This document shows positions 35,501 through 45,825 of a stretch of 64,000 nt of DNA, piece after piece. Origin of the DNA: Apoda limacodes (taxonomy: Eukaryota; Arthropoda; Insecta; Lepidoptera; Limacodidae); contig OX291543.1 of assembly GCA_946406115.1 (NCBI GenBank), forward strand, positions 33,506,815-33,570,814, read 5' to 3'. Positions within the stretch are counted from its first letter, which is position 1. Each line of letters opens with the position of its first letter. Under the pieces are notes generated by a model that worked only from the letters and a program-made list of their open reading frames with translations, was not told the DNA's origin and ran no database searches. The position numbers were made by a program, and so were the translations under genes.

Positions 35501-38275
35501 CTCGGTGTCCAAAAAGGGCGATAAATCAGATCCATTGAATTACAAGCCTTTCGCTGTTACCTCTGCTGCTTTACAAGTCCGGCACCATATGGAGTACTGC
35601 TGCCATCTCTGGGCGGGTGCACCGTAGGGCTGTGAGAATTGTCCACGATCCCAAACTCACTAGCCGTATCGAGCACTTAAGTCAGAGGAGAGACTTTGCT
35701 TCTCTGTGTGTGTTCTACCGCTTGTACAATGGGATGTGTTGTAAGGAATTGTTCGAATGATGCCTACGGCTACTTTCTACTGTCGCACCGCTCGCCATCG
35801 ACAGGAAATTCATTCTCACTCTTTAGAACCGAAATGATCGCGTACAGTGCGGTTTCAGAGAAACTTCCTCCCGTAAACGCTTGGCTTGTAAAATTAGCTC
35901 CCTGCTAAGGTTTTGCTTTAAGGGCTACAGTATGGGGTTCTTCAAGAAAGAAGTCATTAGATTTTTGAAGGGTCGTCAACGCCCGAGTGATACCCCGGTG
36001 TTGCAAGCGTCCCTACGCTACGGTGACCGCTTTCCATCAGGCTGACCGTAGGTTTGTTTGCCACCTTAATGGTATAAAAAAACATAATTCATCCATCCAT
36101 CTAGACATACTTTTACATTTATTATATTTGAATTAGTAGGATAAAGCTTTAGTTATTTTAAAAGTCGTTTTTTAATTCTGATCAATAGGTTACAAATTTT
36201 ATCATATTAGTCAATAAAGCAAAACATATTTTTAGACTATCCTGTGACAGACACGTGTCACGTGTTGACAGACACGTGTCACGTGTCTCAATGAATATGT
36301 CATGGTTATGGTTTTTCTTAAATTGTAGACACGTTGAGCTGACCGACAATTCAGATGTATTTTATTTTAAATTAATTATGAATTTTTTAATGTTCAACGG
36401 AACAACGAGGTTTTTCAAGGTCTAGGTTTCAAAGATCTCCACAAAAAATAGTATTGAATTACAAATTTATTCATCTCCAAATTCGTACACAATGTATTGT
36501 TTTACATTATTGATATCATCGACTAAGCCATAAACGCATAATCTACTATTGGTTATATTTTTATAATATATACAATCGCACGCGTGGCGCAACCGCTCCG
36601 GTTAACTGCCTAGCTCTCACCTTTAGTGCTCATTTAGTGCTCTACCGATGCTGAGCGTGTTTTGTTTTGCGCTCATTTGACGCAGTCTCGATTGCTCGAC
36701 CATGTCCACCAAATTATTGTCAGCAGGAAAATGGCAAATTTTTGTGTATTTGTTTTAAGTTTAGGGAATAAATATAAAAACAATAGTAGGTATTAGAAAA
36801 AAGAAGATTGTATAACGAAAGCAAAGTGATATTTTTACGGTACCTAATGGTGTTATTTGAAATCCAGAACGGTGTAAAGGATACTAGAGTAGAATAGTCA
36901 CCCGAGATAAAAATATTTTGGAACCGAGTTTTTCATTCTTCTTTAAAAAAAAGTAAAAAAGCTCATGAACATATCTACTTGTTTATTATAAAAAGTAAAA
37001 GTATAGTGAGTACATTATGTATTAAGGTTAGTAAGGAGAAAATTACTAACAAACGAGAGGCTATCTAGAAGCCTAAGGCCGAAAGACCAAGGCTGTAATG
37101 GGTCGGGTTTGTAATATCGGTACCGCCCGTGTTACACACTATGTTATTCATCATATTTGCGAGTTAATAAATAAAAATACATGGTGAATAAATAATAGAA
37201 TCACTATAACACAATTGAAATGGCAGGAATAGAAGTAAAGAAAACAACGCCACCGCAATATAGCGCAAAAAGAAGTTTTGTCTGAAGTTAAAAATTGTTG
37301 CCTCGCTTCACGCGTAGTTCATATTTTGAACTGGACAGCTTTAATAAATACTTGATAGAATAGACAATACATACGGTGCGTCATTACCGCCCCTGATTGC
37401 TTTGAACGACTGCTTTGCCTTGAGAAAATAAAAAAATACAGAGCAAAACCCATGGGAGTAAAATTCAGGTCTTAAGCACCCGCTTTGCCTGTACGTAATG
37501 ACACTGTTTACGAGTAAGTGTGATGAAAAATAAATAACATAATATACTAATACAAAAAAAAATTAAAGGACGCAGTTCGTGCGTTTTTCTTTATTATTTT
37601 TCATACAGTCAGTATTTTTATTCATTACGTACTAACACTACAAATATGTAAACGCACAACTAGGTACTGGGGACTTATTGTTCCTAGTACATTAATTTTC
37701 TATACATTTTTTTTATAATAACTTAATCTTATCTCATTACTGCCCGCTATAAAAGCCTGTTACGGAAAAGACGCGCACTTTGCTCCCGCTTAATAACAAA
37801 CCAAATTTTTCTAATAGATAAAATGTATACGTTTTGGATTCCAAATTGCCTTTCGCCGTAAAAAAAATATTTTGCTCGGTTGTTATATGTACAATCTACT
37901 ATTGTTTAGAATGCCACAGGCGCGCGTACTATCGAGTCCTCGGCAAGTTTTACACTAAAGGCACACCACCGTAGCTAAACCAGACCTAAAAGTATCTTAA
38001 GGCGTTTCAACAAAATTTAGTTAAGTTAAGAGTTATTTCATGATTTTAAATGTTAATATTTTAACATAACTTTATTTCATTTCAATATTAAAAAAAAGGT
38101 TGTTAGTACTAAGTATTTTTTATCCTCTTCCAAACCATCGAGAACCAAATCAATTTTCGCGTGTCTCACAGAATATAACCTAATAGTAGAAATCGAGATA
38201 TACGTTATTACAATAGTTAAGTATCTATTATTTTTATATATATATATATATATGTTCACTCACCAAGAACTTCAT
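32568..38275 (-). CDS. CPR-A: RR-1 cuticular protein (endocuticle-type), 4 exons, 185 aa
   Basis: Coding exons on the minus strand are 38264-38275, 33947-34221, 33458-33629 and 32568-32666, all with GT-AG borders; phases 0, 2 and 0 leave one open frame of 185 residues. Residues 1-16 (MKFLFVFAAVFAVGSA) form a secretion signal split after codon 4. Residues 17-90 are an acidic, Pro/Thr-rich linker (VEVQTDVPAFFFRP). The Rebers-Riddiford chitin-binding domain starts at about residue 82 (EINPDGQYQNGFQTSNG), continues with DGAFAWKAPQGEVIDFTYTA and ends DENGYQPQ (146-153), the RR-1 pattern of flexible cuticle. The tail is IPTPPPTPDAILRAVEWLK. It should be secreted by epidermis and bind chitin fibres. 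Intron 1 is 4 kb and carries a LINE-A copy. Confidence 0.95.
32746..32788. repeat. Perfect 20-bp palindrome with 3-nt spacer
   Basis: TTGTACTATAGTGATTACAT, spacer ATA, then its exact reverse complement. It lies in CPR-A intron 3, between exon 4 and a tRNA-like cassette, and is absent from the corresponding place in CPR-B. Confidence 0.95.
32800..32895 (-). repeat. tRNA-like cassette in CPR-A intron 3
   Basis: 'gccgggattcgaactcagaac' on the plus strand is the complement of a B-box-like GAGTTCGAATCCC. 'accaaataattgttccatccaacgc' follows. It is tRNA-related SINE-like, with a counterpart at the equivalent place in CPR-B. Confidence 0.55.
33072..33245 (-). repeat. Dispersed lepidopteran repeat in CPR-A intron 3
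   Basis: Plus-strand 'tagcttttgcccgcggttcc' to 'taaattcggttatcggtgta' to 'gagttactttcgcatttata' is a shortened reverse copy of the family at 12887. CPR-B intron 3 shows no counterpart. Confidence 0.8.
34438..34565. repeat. Dispersed-repeat-like piece in CPR-A intron 1
   Basis: 'cctcgtaactacttaactgc' and 'taaaccgattttaataaat' has the wording of repeats with '..aaaccgattttgatgaaat..'. Short and decayed. Confidence 0.4.
35125..35240 (+). repeat. Dispersed repeat piece in CPR-A intron 1
   Basis: 'aaaaagtagcctatgtccta' to 'gatccatccagtggttaaag' is the same family as 17478-17575 and 28165-28280. Confidence 0.65.
35362..36083 (+). mobile_element. LINE-A patchwork copy in CPR-A intron 1
   Basis: It lies antisense to CPR-A. 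Segments in order are endonuclease SDH box ('cctcagaccactgtctcgtt'), RT finger ('caatttccgtgttcatgg' with 'aaaaagggcgataaatcaga'), the EYCCHLWAG block, the ORF tail, then the 3' UTR ending 'ccaccttaatggtataaaaa'. Several hundred bases are missing at each of at least three junctions, so it is a multiply deleted copy rather than a simple 5' truncation. Confidence 0.9.
36245..36286. promoter_or_regulatory. Cluster of four CACGTG E-boxes in CPR-A intron 1
   Basis: The 21-bp unit 36245-36265, containing gaCACGTGtCACGTGt, is repeated exactly at 36266-36286. Canonical E-boxes start at 36252, 36259, 36273 and 36280. CACGTG binds bHLH factors such as Myc/Max, USF or Clock/Cycle. Enhancer function is inference. 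Confidence 0.5.
36990..37165 (+). repeat. Dispersed repeat shared with 57525-57640
   Basis: 'ggtaaggagaaaattact'-type wording (here 'gttagtaaggagaaaattac') then 'gtttgtaatatcggtaccg' and 'tgttacacactatgtt' recurs at 57537-57610. Non-coding. Confidence 0.6.
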
Positions 38276-38295
38276 TTTGGGCGGAGGACTGTACA

Positions 38296-38415
38296 AAACT
38301 GACGCTGAATGATCGACTTTCTTATATTTTATACGTTCATCTCAAACAAAATTGCGCAATTTGACATTGGCCTTGTAATTTGCATGCCTATTTAAATTAT
38401 TCGTTGGAAATATAC
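38296..38415 (-). promoter_or_regulatory. CPR-A core promoter and proximal module
   Basis: In minus-strand order: octamer ATGCAAAT (38378-38385), CAAGGCCA (38368-38375, close to nuclear-receptor monomer sites such as that of FTZ-F1), the palindrome ATTGCGCAAT (38351-38360, canonical C/EBP type), TATAAAA (38327-38333) and an initiator TCAGT (38298-38302) whose A is 33 bp from the TATA start. The 5' UTR would be about 25 nt. The same elements at the same distances precede CPR-B. Confidence 0.8.
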
Positions 38416-38636
38416 AAGAAAAACCGGCCTTTTGCGTGTCGTAAGCGCATTAAGTAAGGGTTCCGCAGAATGACCGTTCGTAGAATCCGGGAGTGGTCGT
38501 AGAATTCCTACGCTGAGGACCGAACCCAGTTCGGACGGAACCGCTGGCAACTACTAGTACATATGTAAATACACTTCCAGAAACATATAACCCCACCTTG
38601 TGTTTAAAGTTATGATCGCCCCTAGCTAAAAAGCGC

Positions 38637-38745
38637 AGACATGAACCCATTGAACACTTATGGGACGAGTTCAACAGAACTTAAGGTATGTTCTGGGTCG
38701 CCAGCCAGCTCCACAGACAAGACAGCAACTAAGATATGATTCGTC
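38637..38745 (+). pseudogene. Tc1-like transposase C-terminal remnant
   Basis: DMNPIEHLWDEFNRT is read at 38639-38684, then after a stop or shift VLGRQPAPQTRQQLR. It matches the DLNPIEHLWDEL.RRVR..QPQPQTRQEL ending of DD34E Tc1 transposases. No upstream catalytic part or terminal repeat was found. Confidence 0.8.
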
Positions 38746-39199
38746 ACAATTTCAAATTGATACTGATTTTTCTATGCCTAACCACATAAAACCTGTCGTA
38801 GATACCTTTGGAGGCAACACAAGTTACTAAATAAACATTTCATTGAGACAAAACATTTGTTTTTCAAAAATCCAGCACTGGTCTTATCCTCAGGCAGTCT
38901 TATCAAGGCGGATACTCGACTTTATAGCTGCAACTCTTTTTTTTCAGTATTCTGAATTCAATTTTTAACAATAGCATACGAAAAAGATGACAAAATGTAC
39001 TTGCTTTAAAATTGCATAAAACATTTTGCTAATTTCGAGCTAATAAAGATATATGTGAGTGCCACTGCAATTAAGTGATGCGCAAGAAGACCAGTTTCAG
39101 TGCTTCACCGTTTATAAATAATTTTATTATATTCTCCAAGATATTCTCAAAGATTGTTTGATATAAACCACCATGGTAGACGTTACAATAATATTAAAG

Positions 39200-39560
39200 T
39201 AGATAAATTATGATAAAAAGAAAACAAGAGACTGTAGTACACTGACTGAAGTATATTGGGGCCCACTCTCTACCTGATTTACGTTAAAGACCTCTGTGCG
39301 CTAGAACTTTCGAAAAATAAAAAAGTCGTCTTTGCGAATGGTACTATATTGCCATTTGCTGCACATACTTAGGAAGAAGTAATGCGAAATGCTGAAATTG
39401 GGCTAAAAGAGGTAATGTCCTGGTTTTGTTGGTACCTACTTACCCTTAATTTAAATAAAACAAAGTTCATGGCATTCTAAAGAATATCACAAAAGATAAA
39501 AGCTCATTTGTGTTCAGACACAACAAATGCTCCAACTTGTTTGCGTGCTTATATTCAGCA
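39200..39560 (+). pseudogene. Reverse transcriptase fragment, third LINE lineage
   Basis: The broken reading gives YVKDLCALELS, VVFANGTILPFAAHT (catalytic FADDT decayed to FANGT), EEVMRNAEIGLKEVMSWF and LLTLNLNKTKFMAF. This corresponds to the RT palm through the LNLNKTK block. It ends next to the LINE-A fragment that follows. Confidence 0.8.
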
Positions 39561-39575
39561 GGCAGCATCCAATAA

Positions 39576-39783
39576 ATATCCTCCGAACGCTTGGGTTGTG
39601 GAATGAGCTCCCTGCCAAGGTTTTCTCTAAGGACTACAGTATGGGGTTCTTCAAAAAAGAAGTTATTAGATTTCTGAAGGGTCATCAACGCTTGAGTGAT
39701 GCCCCTGGTGTTGCAAGCGTCCATAGGCTACGGTGACCGCTTACCATCAGGCGGACCGTAGGCTTATTTGCCACCTTAGTGGC
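39576..39783 (+). mobile_element. LINE-A 5'-truncated fragment without poly-A
   Basis: It runs from 'cgaacgcttgggttgtgg' (RTLGLWNELPAKVF) through 'ccatcaggcggaccgtaggc' to 'ccaccttagtgg', where the sequence leaves the family before the A-tail. Confidence 0.9.
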
Positions 39784-40261
39784 CACACTAATTAAAATGC
39801 GCACTCAACTCAATACACATTGTACTGTACCTACCCTCATTACAACTCATATATTATTGTTTATAATAATCAGTACCTATTTGTGTTTCCTTTAATGTTC
39901 GTAAATTAAATTTCTAAATTTTAATTTAAAATAATAAAACAGCGCTTAGTTAATGCTAGTAAACACTATGTCTGTATATAAAGACTCACAAACAAACAAG
40001 TTTGCTATAAAAAATAATGTTCCAACGAGGGCGTACCGGAATGGAACCTTAACGGCCGACCCCTTTTAACTGGGGGAACCGATTTTGGTGATTCTTTTTT
40101 CATTTGAAATCTGGTGGTTGATCTATTTTAAATTTGGTCCAGTTCTGACAGTGGCATTCATGAGAAAACGATATGAGTCTTAATTTCTATGTTGATGATT
40201 GTAAAACATTTTGTTACAAGATAGTAAGAAAAAGGCAATTGGTCACTTAAAAGTTACAAAT

Positions 40262-40370
40262 AAAAAAAACTACCGGCTTCAAAAAGATGCATTAAAGAGG
40301 TAAAAAAATTACTTATTTCCAAAAATCTGTTCTGAATTACAGTTTGAAGTTGGTTTATATGTACGGTCAG
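40262..40370 (+). repeat. Dispersed repeat shared with 9716-9850
   Basis: 'ccggcttcaaaaagatgcatt' and 'ctgaattacagtttgaagtt' matches 9728-9815 in the same orientation. Non-coding. Confidence 0.65.
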
Positions 40371-40569
40371 TTGCAAAACTGCATATAGAATTTCAAAACA
40401 AAATAGAATGGCAAGGCGTAGTCACTCACACACTTAAAGAAATAAAGTAATATTTCTTGTAGAACCTGAGTAATATTAGTTTCATTTAATATTGTATGTA
40501 ATAATTTCACTAAGAAAATTATCGATATATACATAGATAGATAGATAGACGTATCAGATCCCAATACGT

Positions 40570-40625
40570 GTACTCAGTGCAATGCAGGTTGTGGATTCGA
40601 ATCCCACCTTATGCCTTTCTTTTTG
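40570..40625 (+). repeat. tRNA-like 3' half (B-box word)
   Basis: 'gtggattcgaatcccacctt' holds a self-complementary T-arm-like block (GTGG-ATTCGAAT-CCAC). No A box or acceptor partner is visible upstream, where a (gata) tract lies at 40536-40551. Confidence 0.4.
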
Positions 40626-40691
40626 TTTTTATTACATTTTACGAATTATGAATATTTTGTTCAGTTAAACAGCTTAGACCAATTTTCTAAT

Positions 40692-40898
40692 AGCTATTAA
40701 GTTAGATGCGGACACTACGTGGGTAGACATTTTATTTTTGTCGTTGTCGATTTGTTTCTGGGGGTGCTTGTGCTGACAAGGTTGTTTGGTGTTTTTATTT
40801 AGCTATTAAGTTAGATGCGGTCACTGCATAGGTAGCCATTGTATTTTTGTCGTTGTAAATGTTACTGCTTGTGTTGATAAGGTTGTTTAGTGTTTTTA
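40692..40898. repeat. Tandem duplication of about 108 bp
   Basis: 'agctattaagttagatgcgg' starts both copies (40692 and 40800). Both contain 'atttttgtcgttgt' and end in 'aaggttgttt.gtgttttta'. The copies differ by substitutions and a small deletion. Confidence 0.85.
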
Positions 40899-40959
40899 TT
40901 TTTTTTTTTTGCTAATATTAATATTCAAGAGAGGATGTGTATTATAGAACTATATAATA

Positions 40960-41345
40960 TGGGTTACAATATATCTCAAATTTGAAATGAGACTGGGAAA
41001 TTTATCAGCTCGACCTCGAAGTGGATGTCCGCGGCACATTGATGCGACTCAAAGAAGATTAATGGTGGAACAATGGTTTCATACCAACTGCTGTCCATAT
41101 TGAAGGATTGCATCATAGAAAGCTAGCTAAGAAACCCTTTTTAACTAATACCCATTAACAGAATAGATTGTTTTTTGCAAGGGAGTATTTAGATTTTGAC
41201 TGGGAGCACACCTTATTTACCGATGAGAAGTCGTTTGTGTCATCTGAAAACGGGAAGCTTTATTTGTGGCGCAGAAATTGAACCCGTTATGCAGAACAAA
41301 ATGTTGTCGAGCGCATATAGTGCAGGATTGGATTACTCAACACCC
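40960..41345 (+). pseudogene. Tc1/mariner transposase remnant
   Basis: Reading with frame changes gives RPRSGCPRHIDATQ (helix-turn-helix linker, about 41012), then FAREYLDFD-type text from 'gcaagggagtatttagatttt', WEHTLFTDEKSFVSS (the second catalytic Asp box, about 41200-41245), GKLYLWRRN and TRYAEQNVVE. Several frameshifts and a missing final catalytic region show it is inactive. Confidence 0.85.
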
Positions 41346-41394
41346 GGACATTACTGTTATTCCTTGGCTCGCCTCTGTGAAAATTTCAACTGTC

Positions 41395-41490
41395 TAACTA
41401 TCACGGTTCATGAGATACAGCCTGGTGACAGACAGACAGCGGAGTCTTAGTAATAGAGTTCCGCTAATTACCCGCGGAACCCTTAATATA
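41395..41490 (+). repeat. Dispersed repeat end with (gaca)n
   Basis: 'ggttcatgagatacagcctgg' then 'tgacagacagacagcggagtc' and 'ttagtaatagagttccg' to 'cgcggaacccttaa' is a very common arthropod DNA-repeat end ('agtcttagtaatagggtcccg'). It follows directly on the transposase remnant and may be its 3' end. Confidence 0.65.
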
Positions 41491-41499
41491 AAGTAGTAC

Positions 41500-42515
41500 T
41501 TTTCTTACAGATATTTTTTTACATTTCAATATATTAAGACATTACATATTTTTTTTTGCTTTGTTGTTTTTCAAAATTTAGTAGCGTTACCGAATGAATG
41601 GTGACTTGTATTTTTTTATTCTTATGGTTAAGTTTTCTTTTCATTACGAAAACGAATACTCAAGCTTTAACCATAGGAAATATATATAGAGAAAAAACAG
41701 AAATTTTCCAAAAACATTATTTATAAAACTTTAATAAAAACCATTTTTATTAGATTGCATGTGTTTTAATTCTTGCAAACAAAACAAAAAGGTTCTCATA
41801 CCAATTGGTCCTTTTCAGAGAGAACTAGATGTCAAAACATAAAAAAAAGTAATTTCTAACAAAAATACTCAAAACGGAAGTAGCGTGATTTGAACCATAG
41901 TCTTGCCAATCAATGTCGTATCGCTTAATGCGAAATAAACAATACCTATGTAGAACGAAAATGCAGTTTACACCTAATTAATTTTTTAGGTTAAGAAATC
42001 AAAAGAAATAAGAACGGTTTAAAGAAACTGGTTCCAGTATTTAGTATAAAGAAATCTAAACCTAATTACTTCGATTTAAGGTTAATATTATTGACAGTTC
42101 TGATAATGTTAATGTGTGAGTGAATGATTAACAGAATGGCTCCACGTAATTTTAACCTTTACACTATGCATGGACTTTAGCAAATGACTGTACCTAACAG
42201 TTTCATTAAATATTTTATATTAAATGAAACACAAAAATTGTTACTTCACAAGAGAAAGACATTTGCAGCTGCACTGAAACACAGGCTATTTGTACAGCAT
42301 TTTTTTTTTTTATATTATTGTAATATTCATTATTATTAAAGTACACTTAGATTAAGTTTGATACTGTAAATTTTTGTTCAATAAATAACTTCATTATTAT
42401 ATTCTTTATTTATTTTTAATCATAAGTTAGGTTTTTATATAATGAAAATAAAAGCACAATAAAAATACAAAAAAAAAACAAAATTTAAATACATTATATT
42501 TTTTTATATTATAAA
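41500..42515. other. AT-rich stretch, no gene recognised
   Basis: Long T and A runs (42299-42312, 42468-42477) and no coding pattern. Confidence 0.4.
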
Positions 42516-42529
42516 AAACCTAACCTAGG

Positions 42530-42810
42530 GTACCGCCGGCAGCGGGGTCTAAGCTACTGGTGGTTAGGGCGACAGAGAGAGAAACCTTCCAACTATCAGC
42601 GCAGTGTCCAGGAGTACCACCTTCTGTATCTGACCCTTGACCCAGCCATCCACCGAGAGTTTCTTAAGGTGTTGGTCGAGACTCTTCGCTATAAAACCGT
42701 CCGCAGAAACGACTTTCGGAACAATAATCGTCGAATCAACATCCCATATGGCGGTTATTATTATTAAAGGTTGCGGATCTATTAATCCACAGAATGAACA
42801 GGTCAATTCA
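42530..42810 (-). pseudogene. C-terminal tail of a LINE polyprotein (fourth lineage)
   Basis: The minus-strand 80-codon ORF reads AIWDVDSTIIVPKVVSADGF, IAKSLDQHLKKLSVDGWVKG and QIQKVVLLDTALIVGRFLSL. The order WDVD..IIVP.VVS..GLI.KS.D.HL..L, then .MQKAVLLDTARIVRRFLSL, is a C-terminal signature of many insect non-LTR polyproteins as I remember it. Upstream it ends at a break; downstream is an AT-rich tail. Confidence 0.7.
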
Positions 42811-42869
42811 TGTCCGACTTATTTATTATACAGTTAATAAATGAGCAATTATGTGTTTGGGTCACACAT

Positions 42870-43790
42870 AATATACAAACAGGCCCTGACTAACACAAAT
42901 AATTAAATTTTGTGCCTACCCTTAAATATAGCTCTTTAAAATAATAATTTACAAACAAGTCCTGCCTATCTAACACAAAGAACTAAATTTTGTTCTTACA
43001 CTTAAATATAGCTCTATAAAACAATAATTTACAAACAGGTACAGCCTATCTAACACAAAGAACTAATTTTCTTCCTAACCTAAAATATAGCTCGATAAAA
43101 CAATAATTTACATACAGGTCCTGCCTATCTAACACAAAGAACTAAATTTTGTTCCTACTCTTAAATATAGCTCTATAAACAATAATTTACAAACAGGTAC
43201 AGCCTATCTAACACAAAGAACTAATTTTCTTCCTAACCTAAAATATAGCTCGATAAAACAATAATTTACATACATGTCCTGCCTATCTAACACAAATAAC
43301 TAAATTTTGTTCCTACACTTAAATATAGTTTTATAAAACAATAATTTCCAAGCAGATCCTGCCTATCTAACACAAAGAACTAAATTTTGTTCCTACACTT
43401 AAATATAGTTTTATAAAACAATAATTTACAAGCAGATCCGACCTATCTAACACAAAGAACTAAATTTTGTTCCTACACTTAAATATAGTTTTATAAAACA
43501 ATAATTTCCAAGCAGATCCTGCCTATCTAACTCAAAGAACTAAATTTTGTTCCTACACTTAAATATAGTTTTATAAAACAATAATTTCCAAGCAGATCCT
43601 GCCTATCTAACACAAAGAACTAAATTTTGTTCCTACACTTAAATATAGTTTTATAAAACAATAATTTACAAGCAGATCCTGCCTATCTAACACAAAGAAC
43701 TAAATTTTGTTCCTACACTTAAATATAGTTTTATAAAACAATAATTTACAAGCAGATCTTGCCTATCTAACACAAAGGACTAAATGTCCT
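42870..43790. repeat. 80-bp satellite array, about 11.5 copies
   Basis: Period 80 (for example 'cacaaagaactaaattttgt' at 43371 and 43451). Each unit holds 'cctacacttaaatatag', 'ataaaacaataattt' and 'cctgcctatctaa'. In the left half two variants alternate (gctcta/gctcga; aggtacagcc/aggtcctgcc), giving a 160-bp dimer. The right half is one homogeneous variant. Confidence 0.95.
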
Positions 43791-44150
43791 ACGCCTGCTT
43801 ATTCGACACGGTAGGAATGACGACTTTATTTAAGGCTCAAGCTAAACGCAATCTTGCAAAGGGCGGCTCGCTTGCGTCGCGGCAACGTCAAAACATAAGA
43901 GCCTACAGGCTGAACTCGGTGGGCTGAAGGCCTGCTGCCTACGCCAAGCAAACGCGTCTTATCTGGAACCTTTTGTAAATATATATCTTAAGAGTATCGT
44001 AAGGTTTAATACTATATCTCCTTTAACAGGTAACCTGTTAACAGGTAAACCAAAAGATTTCACTTCATTGGTTTCAACTTTTGGTTTTCTATCACTAATA
44101 TATGTACAAGGAAAAAAAAGTATGAATAAGCATCTACAACGTCATAATAA
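43791..44150. other. GC-richer flank of the 80-bp array, unrecognised
   Basis: 'aagggcggctcgcttgcgtc' to 'ggcctgctgcctacgccaag' stands out from AT-rich neighbours. 'aacaggtaacctgttaac' at 44026-44043 is a short palindromic block. Confidence 0.35.
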
Positions 44151-44157
44151 ATTTTTT

Positions 44158-44275
44158 AATAAGAGTTATGTGTTCTACACAATAAGAGTTATGTGTTCAA
44201 TACAATAAGAGTTATGTGTTCAACACAATAAGAGTTATGTGTTCAACACAATAAGAGTTATGTGTTCAACACAAT
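44158..44275. repeat. 23-bp tandem repeat, 5 copies
   Basis: 'aataagagttatgtgttcaa' plus 'cac' repeats five times. The first copies have ctacac and aatac endings; the later ones are identical. Confidence 0.95.
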
Positions 44276-44394
44276 CGAATACCTTAGTCAAGACACAGAA
44301 AACACCAACGGCATTCTGTGACTTTTCCCATGCATCAAAGTTATGTGCAACAGCTGCGTTGGTAGTGGACGGAACCTTTTGTAATCAGAACTGA

Positions 44395-44930
44395 TGAGTG
44401 TGTAGCAGTTTATATGCGTTAAAGTAACAAATAATCGATTAAGCATGACTTTTTCGAAAATCTTGCTTAAAGCTGGTAATATCGATTAGTCTAAAGTAAG
44501 TAGGCTCACTTTTACTCACGGATTTGAACAGTGGTATGATTTTACTATGTTTCATTAAATTGGGCAAGACTCCCTTTGTCTGTACATTTATTAAAAATTA
44601 CCTATGATAGTATATCACCTGATATACTGTTAATAATACCACGAAGAAGTTTTACTGATATACTCCAAAGGTCGGCTATGTTTTTAGGGTTAAGAGATTT
44701 GGAAAATTTGATGAGGATAACATGTTCAAATTTAAATTCCTCAACTCATTTAGGAACATTATTATTTAAAATTAATTCTGCTTCTGACGGGTAGGACAGG
44801 GGAGCGAGCTAGTAGTAAGGGCAGGCATATTATTTAAATCCAGTAAGGAGCTATCTTTGGAAAAAGTACCAGTTGAAGCAATTCATAAGTCTGAGCAAAC
44901 CAGTGAGCAGATCTCCCCACATAGTGGGCG
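44395..44930 (-). pseudogene. Reverse transcriptase fragment, minus strand (Jockey-like)
   Basis: The minus-strand reading with breaks gives LWSISVKLLRGIINSISGDI, then LSYVIFNKCTDKG, GVLPNLMKHSKIIPLFKS, KSEPTYFRLIDITS and FRKSHA. It fits the RT finger blocks GVFP..LK.AKVIPLFKSGDK and NYRPISILPALSKIFEK. Decayed; nothing C-terminal survives. Confidence 0.8.
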
Positions 44931-45825
44931 AACTAAGACGTTAGTGAAGTAATTAACATGGTGGATGTTAAAGTTTTACAAAAAGTGCCTTTTCACACGT
45001 TCCGCAAACCGGGTAGCCGGCGCCGGATATGTATATGTATACATGTATTTCATATTTACCTCCGTCAGGCCTCTGCTACTTAGATAAAAAATGTTTTGAC
45101 ACCAAGTTCTATATCTTGCGGAGACATAATCACATGGCTGTTGCACACGAGTCGGTGGAAGCGTCGCGCGTACGTACACGTACACGGACAGTGCAACAAA
45201 GCCGGTGTCTATCGCTAGTGTCGCGTAAGTTCACTTCACATTTTGATATGTCATCTGTTTGGGGCGTAACTGCCAGGTCGGAAAATGTTTGTTGGACAAC
45301 TCACTGCTACATTTTACCATTATTCAAATATAAAATACTAATTGTAAATCAAAATATATAAGTAAATAAATAAAAAGACCCGACTGCAAAAACATTAAGA
45401 ACTAAAAAGAAATAAACAAGTGCACCAAAAACGTACTAAATATTTAACTATAAGCAGCCGGGACTCATTTGCAATTGCAATCAAGGCAAATTTAACAACA
45501 CCTTAAAATATAAATCCATCCAGCCGTTTAGGAGATACGAGGTAATAAAGAAATTTAAATCATACGTACAAGATACGCGCGAAAAAATAACTCTTCCTTG
45601 GCAGTCGGGTAATTACATAATATTTATGATTGAACGGAATTAATATAATCCGGACACCTCACCTTCTACAGGTACTCTTTCTTAGGATATTGTAAGAGTA
45701 TGTTTTTATATTTATAAGTATTAAACTTAGCTAATAACTTTGTACATGGGTACATCACTAATGCCTGCTCTGCTAATGACTTCTCGGTCAGGTCAGGATA
45801 GCTAGAAGACATCAGCACGATGATT

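Noticed and set aside
45029..45361. 110-codon plus ORF (MYMYTCISYL...)
   Set aside because: Composition follows local repeats (gtatac, cgtacacg), with no domain and no conserved splice context.
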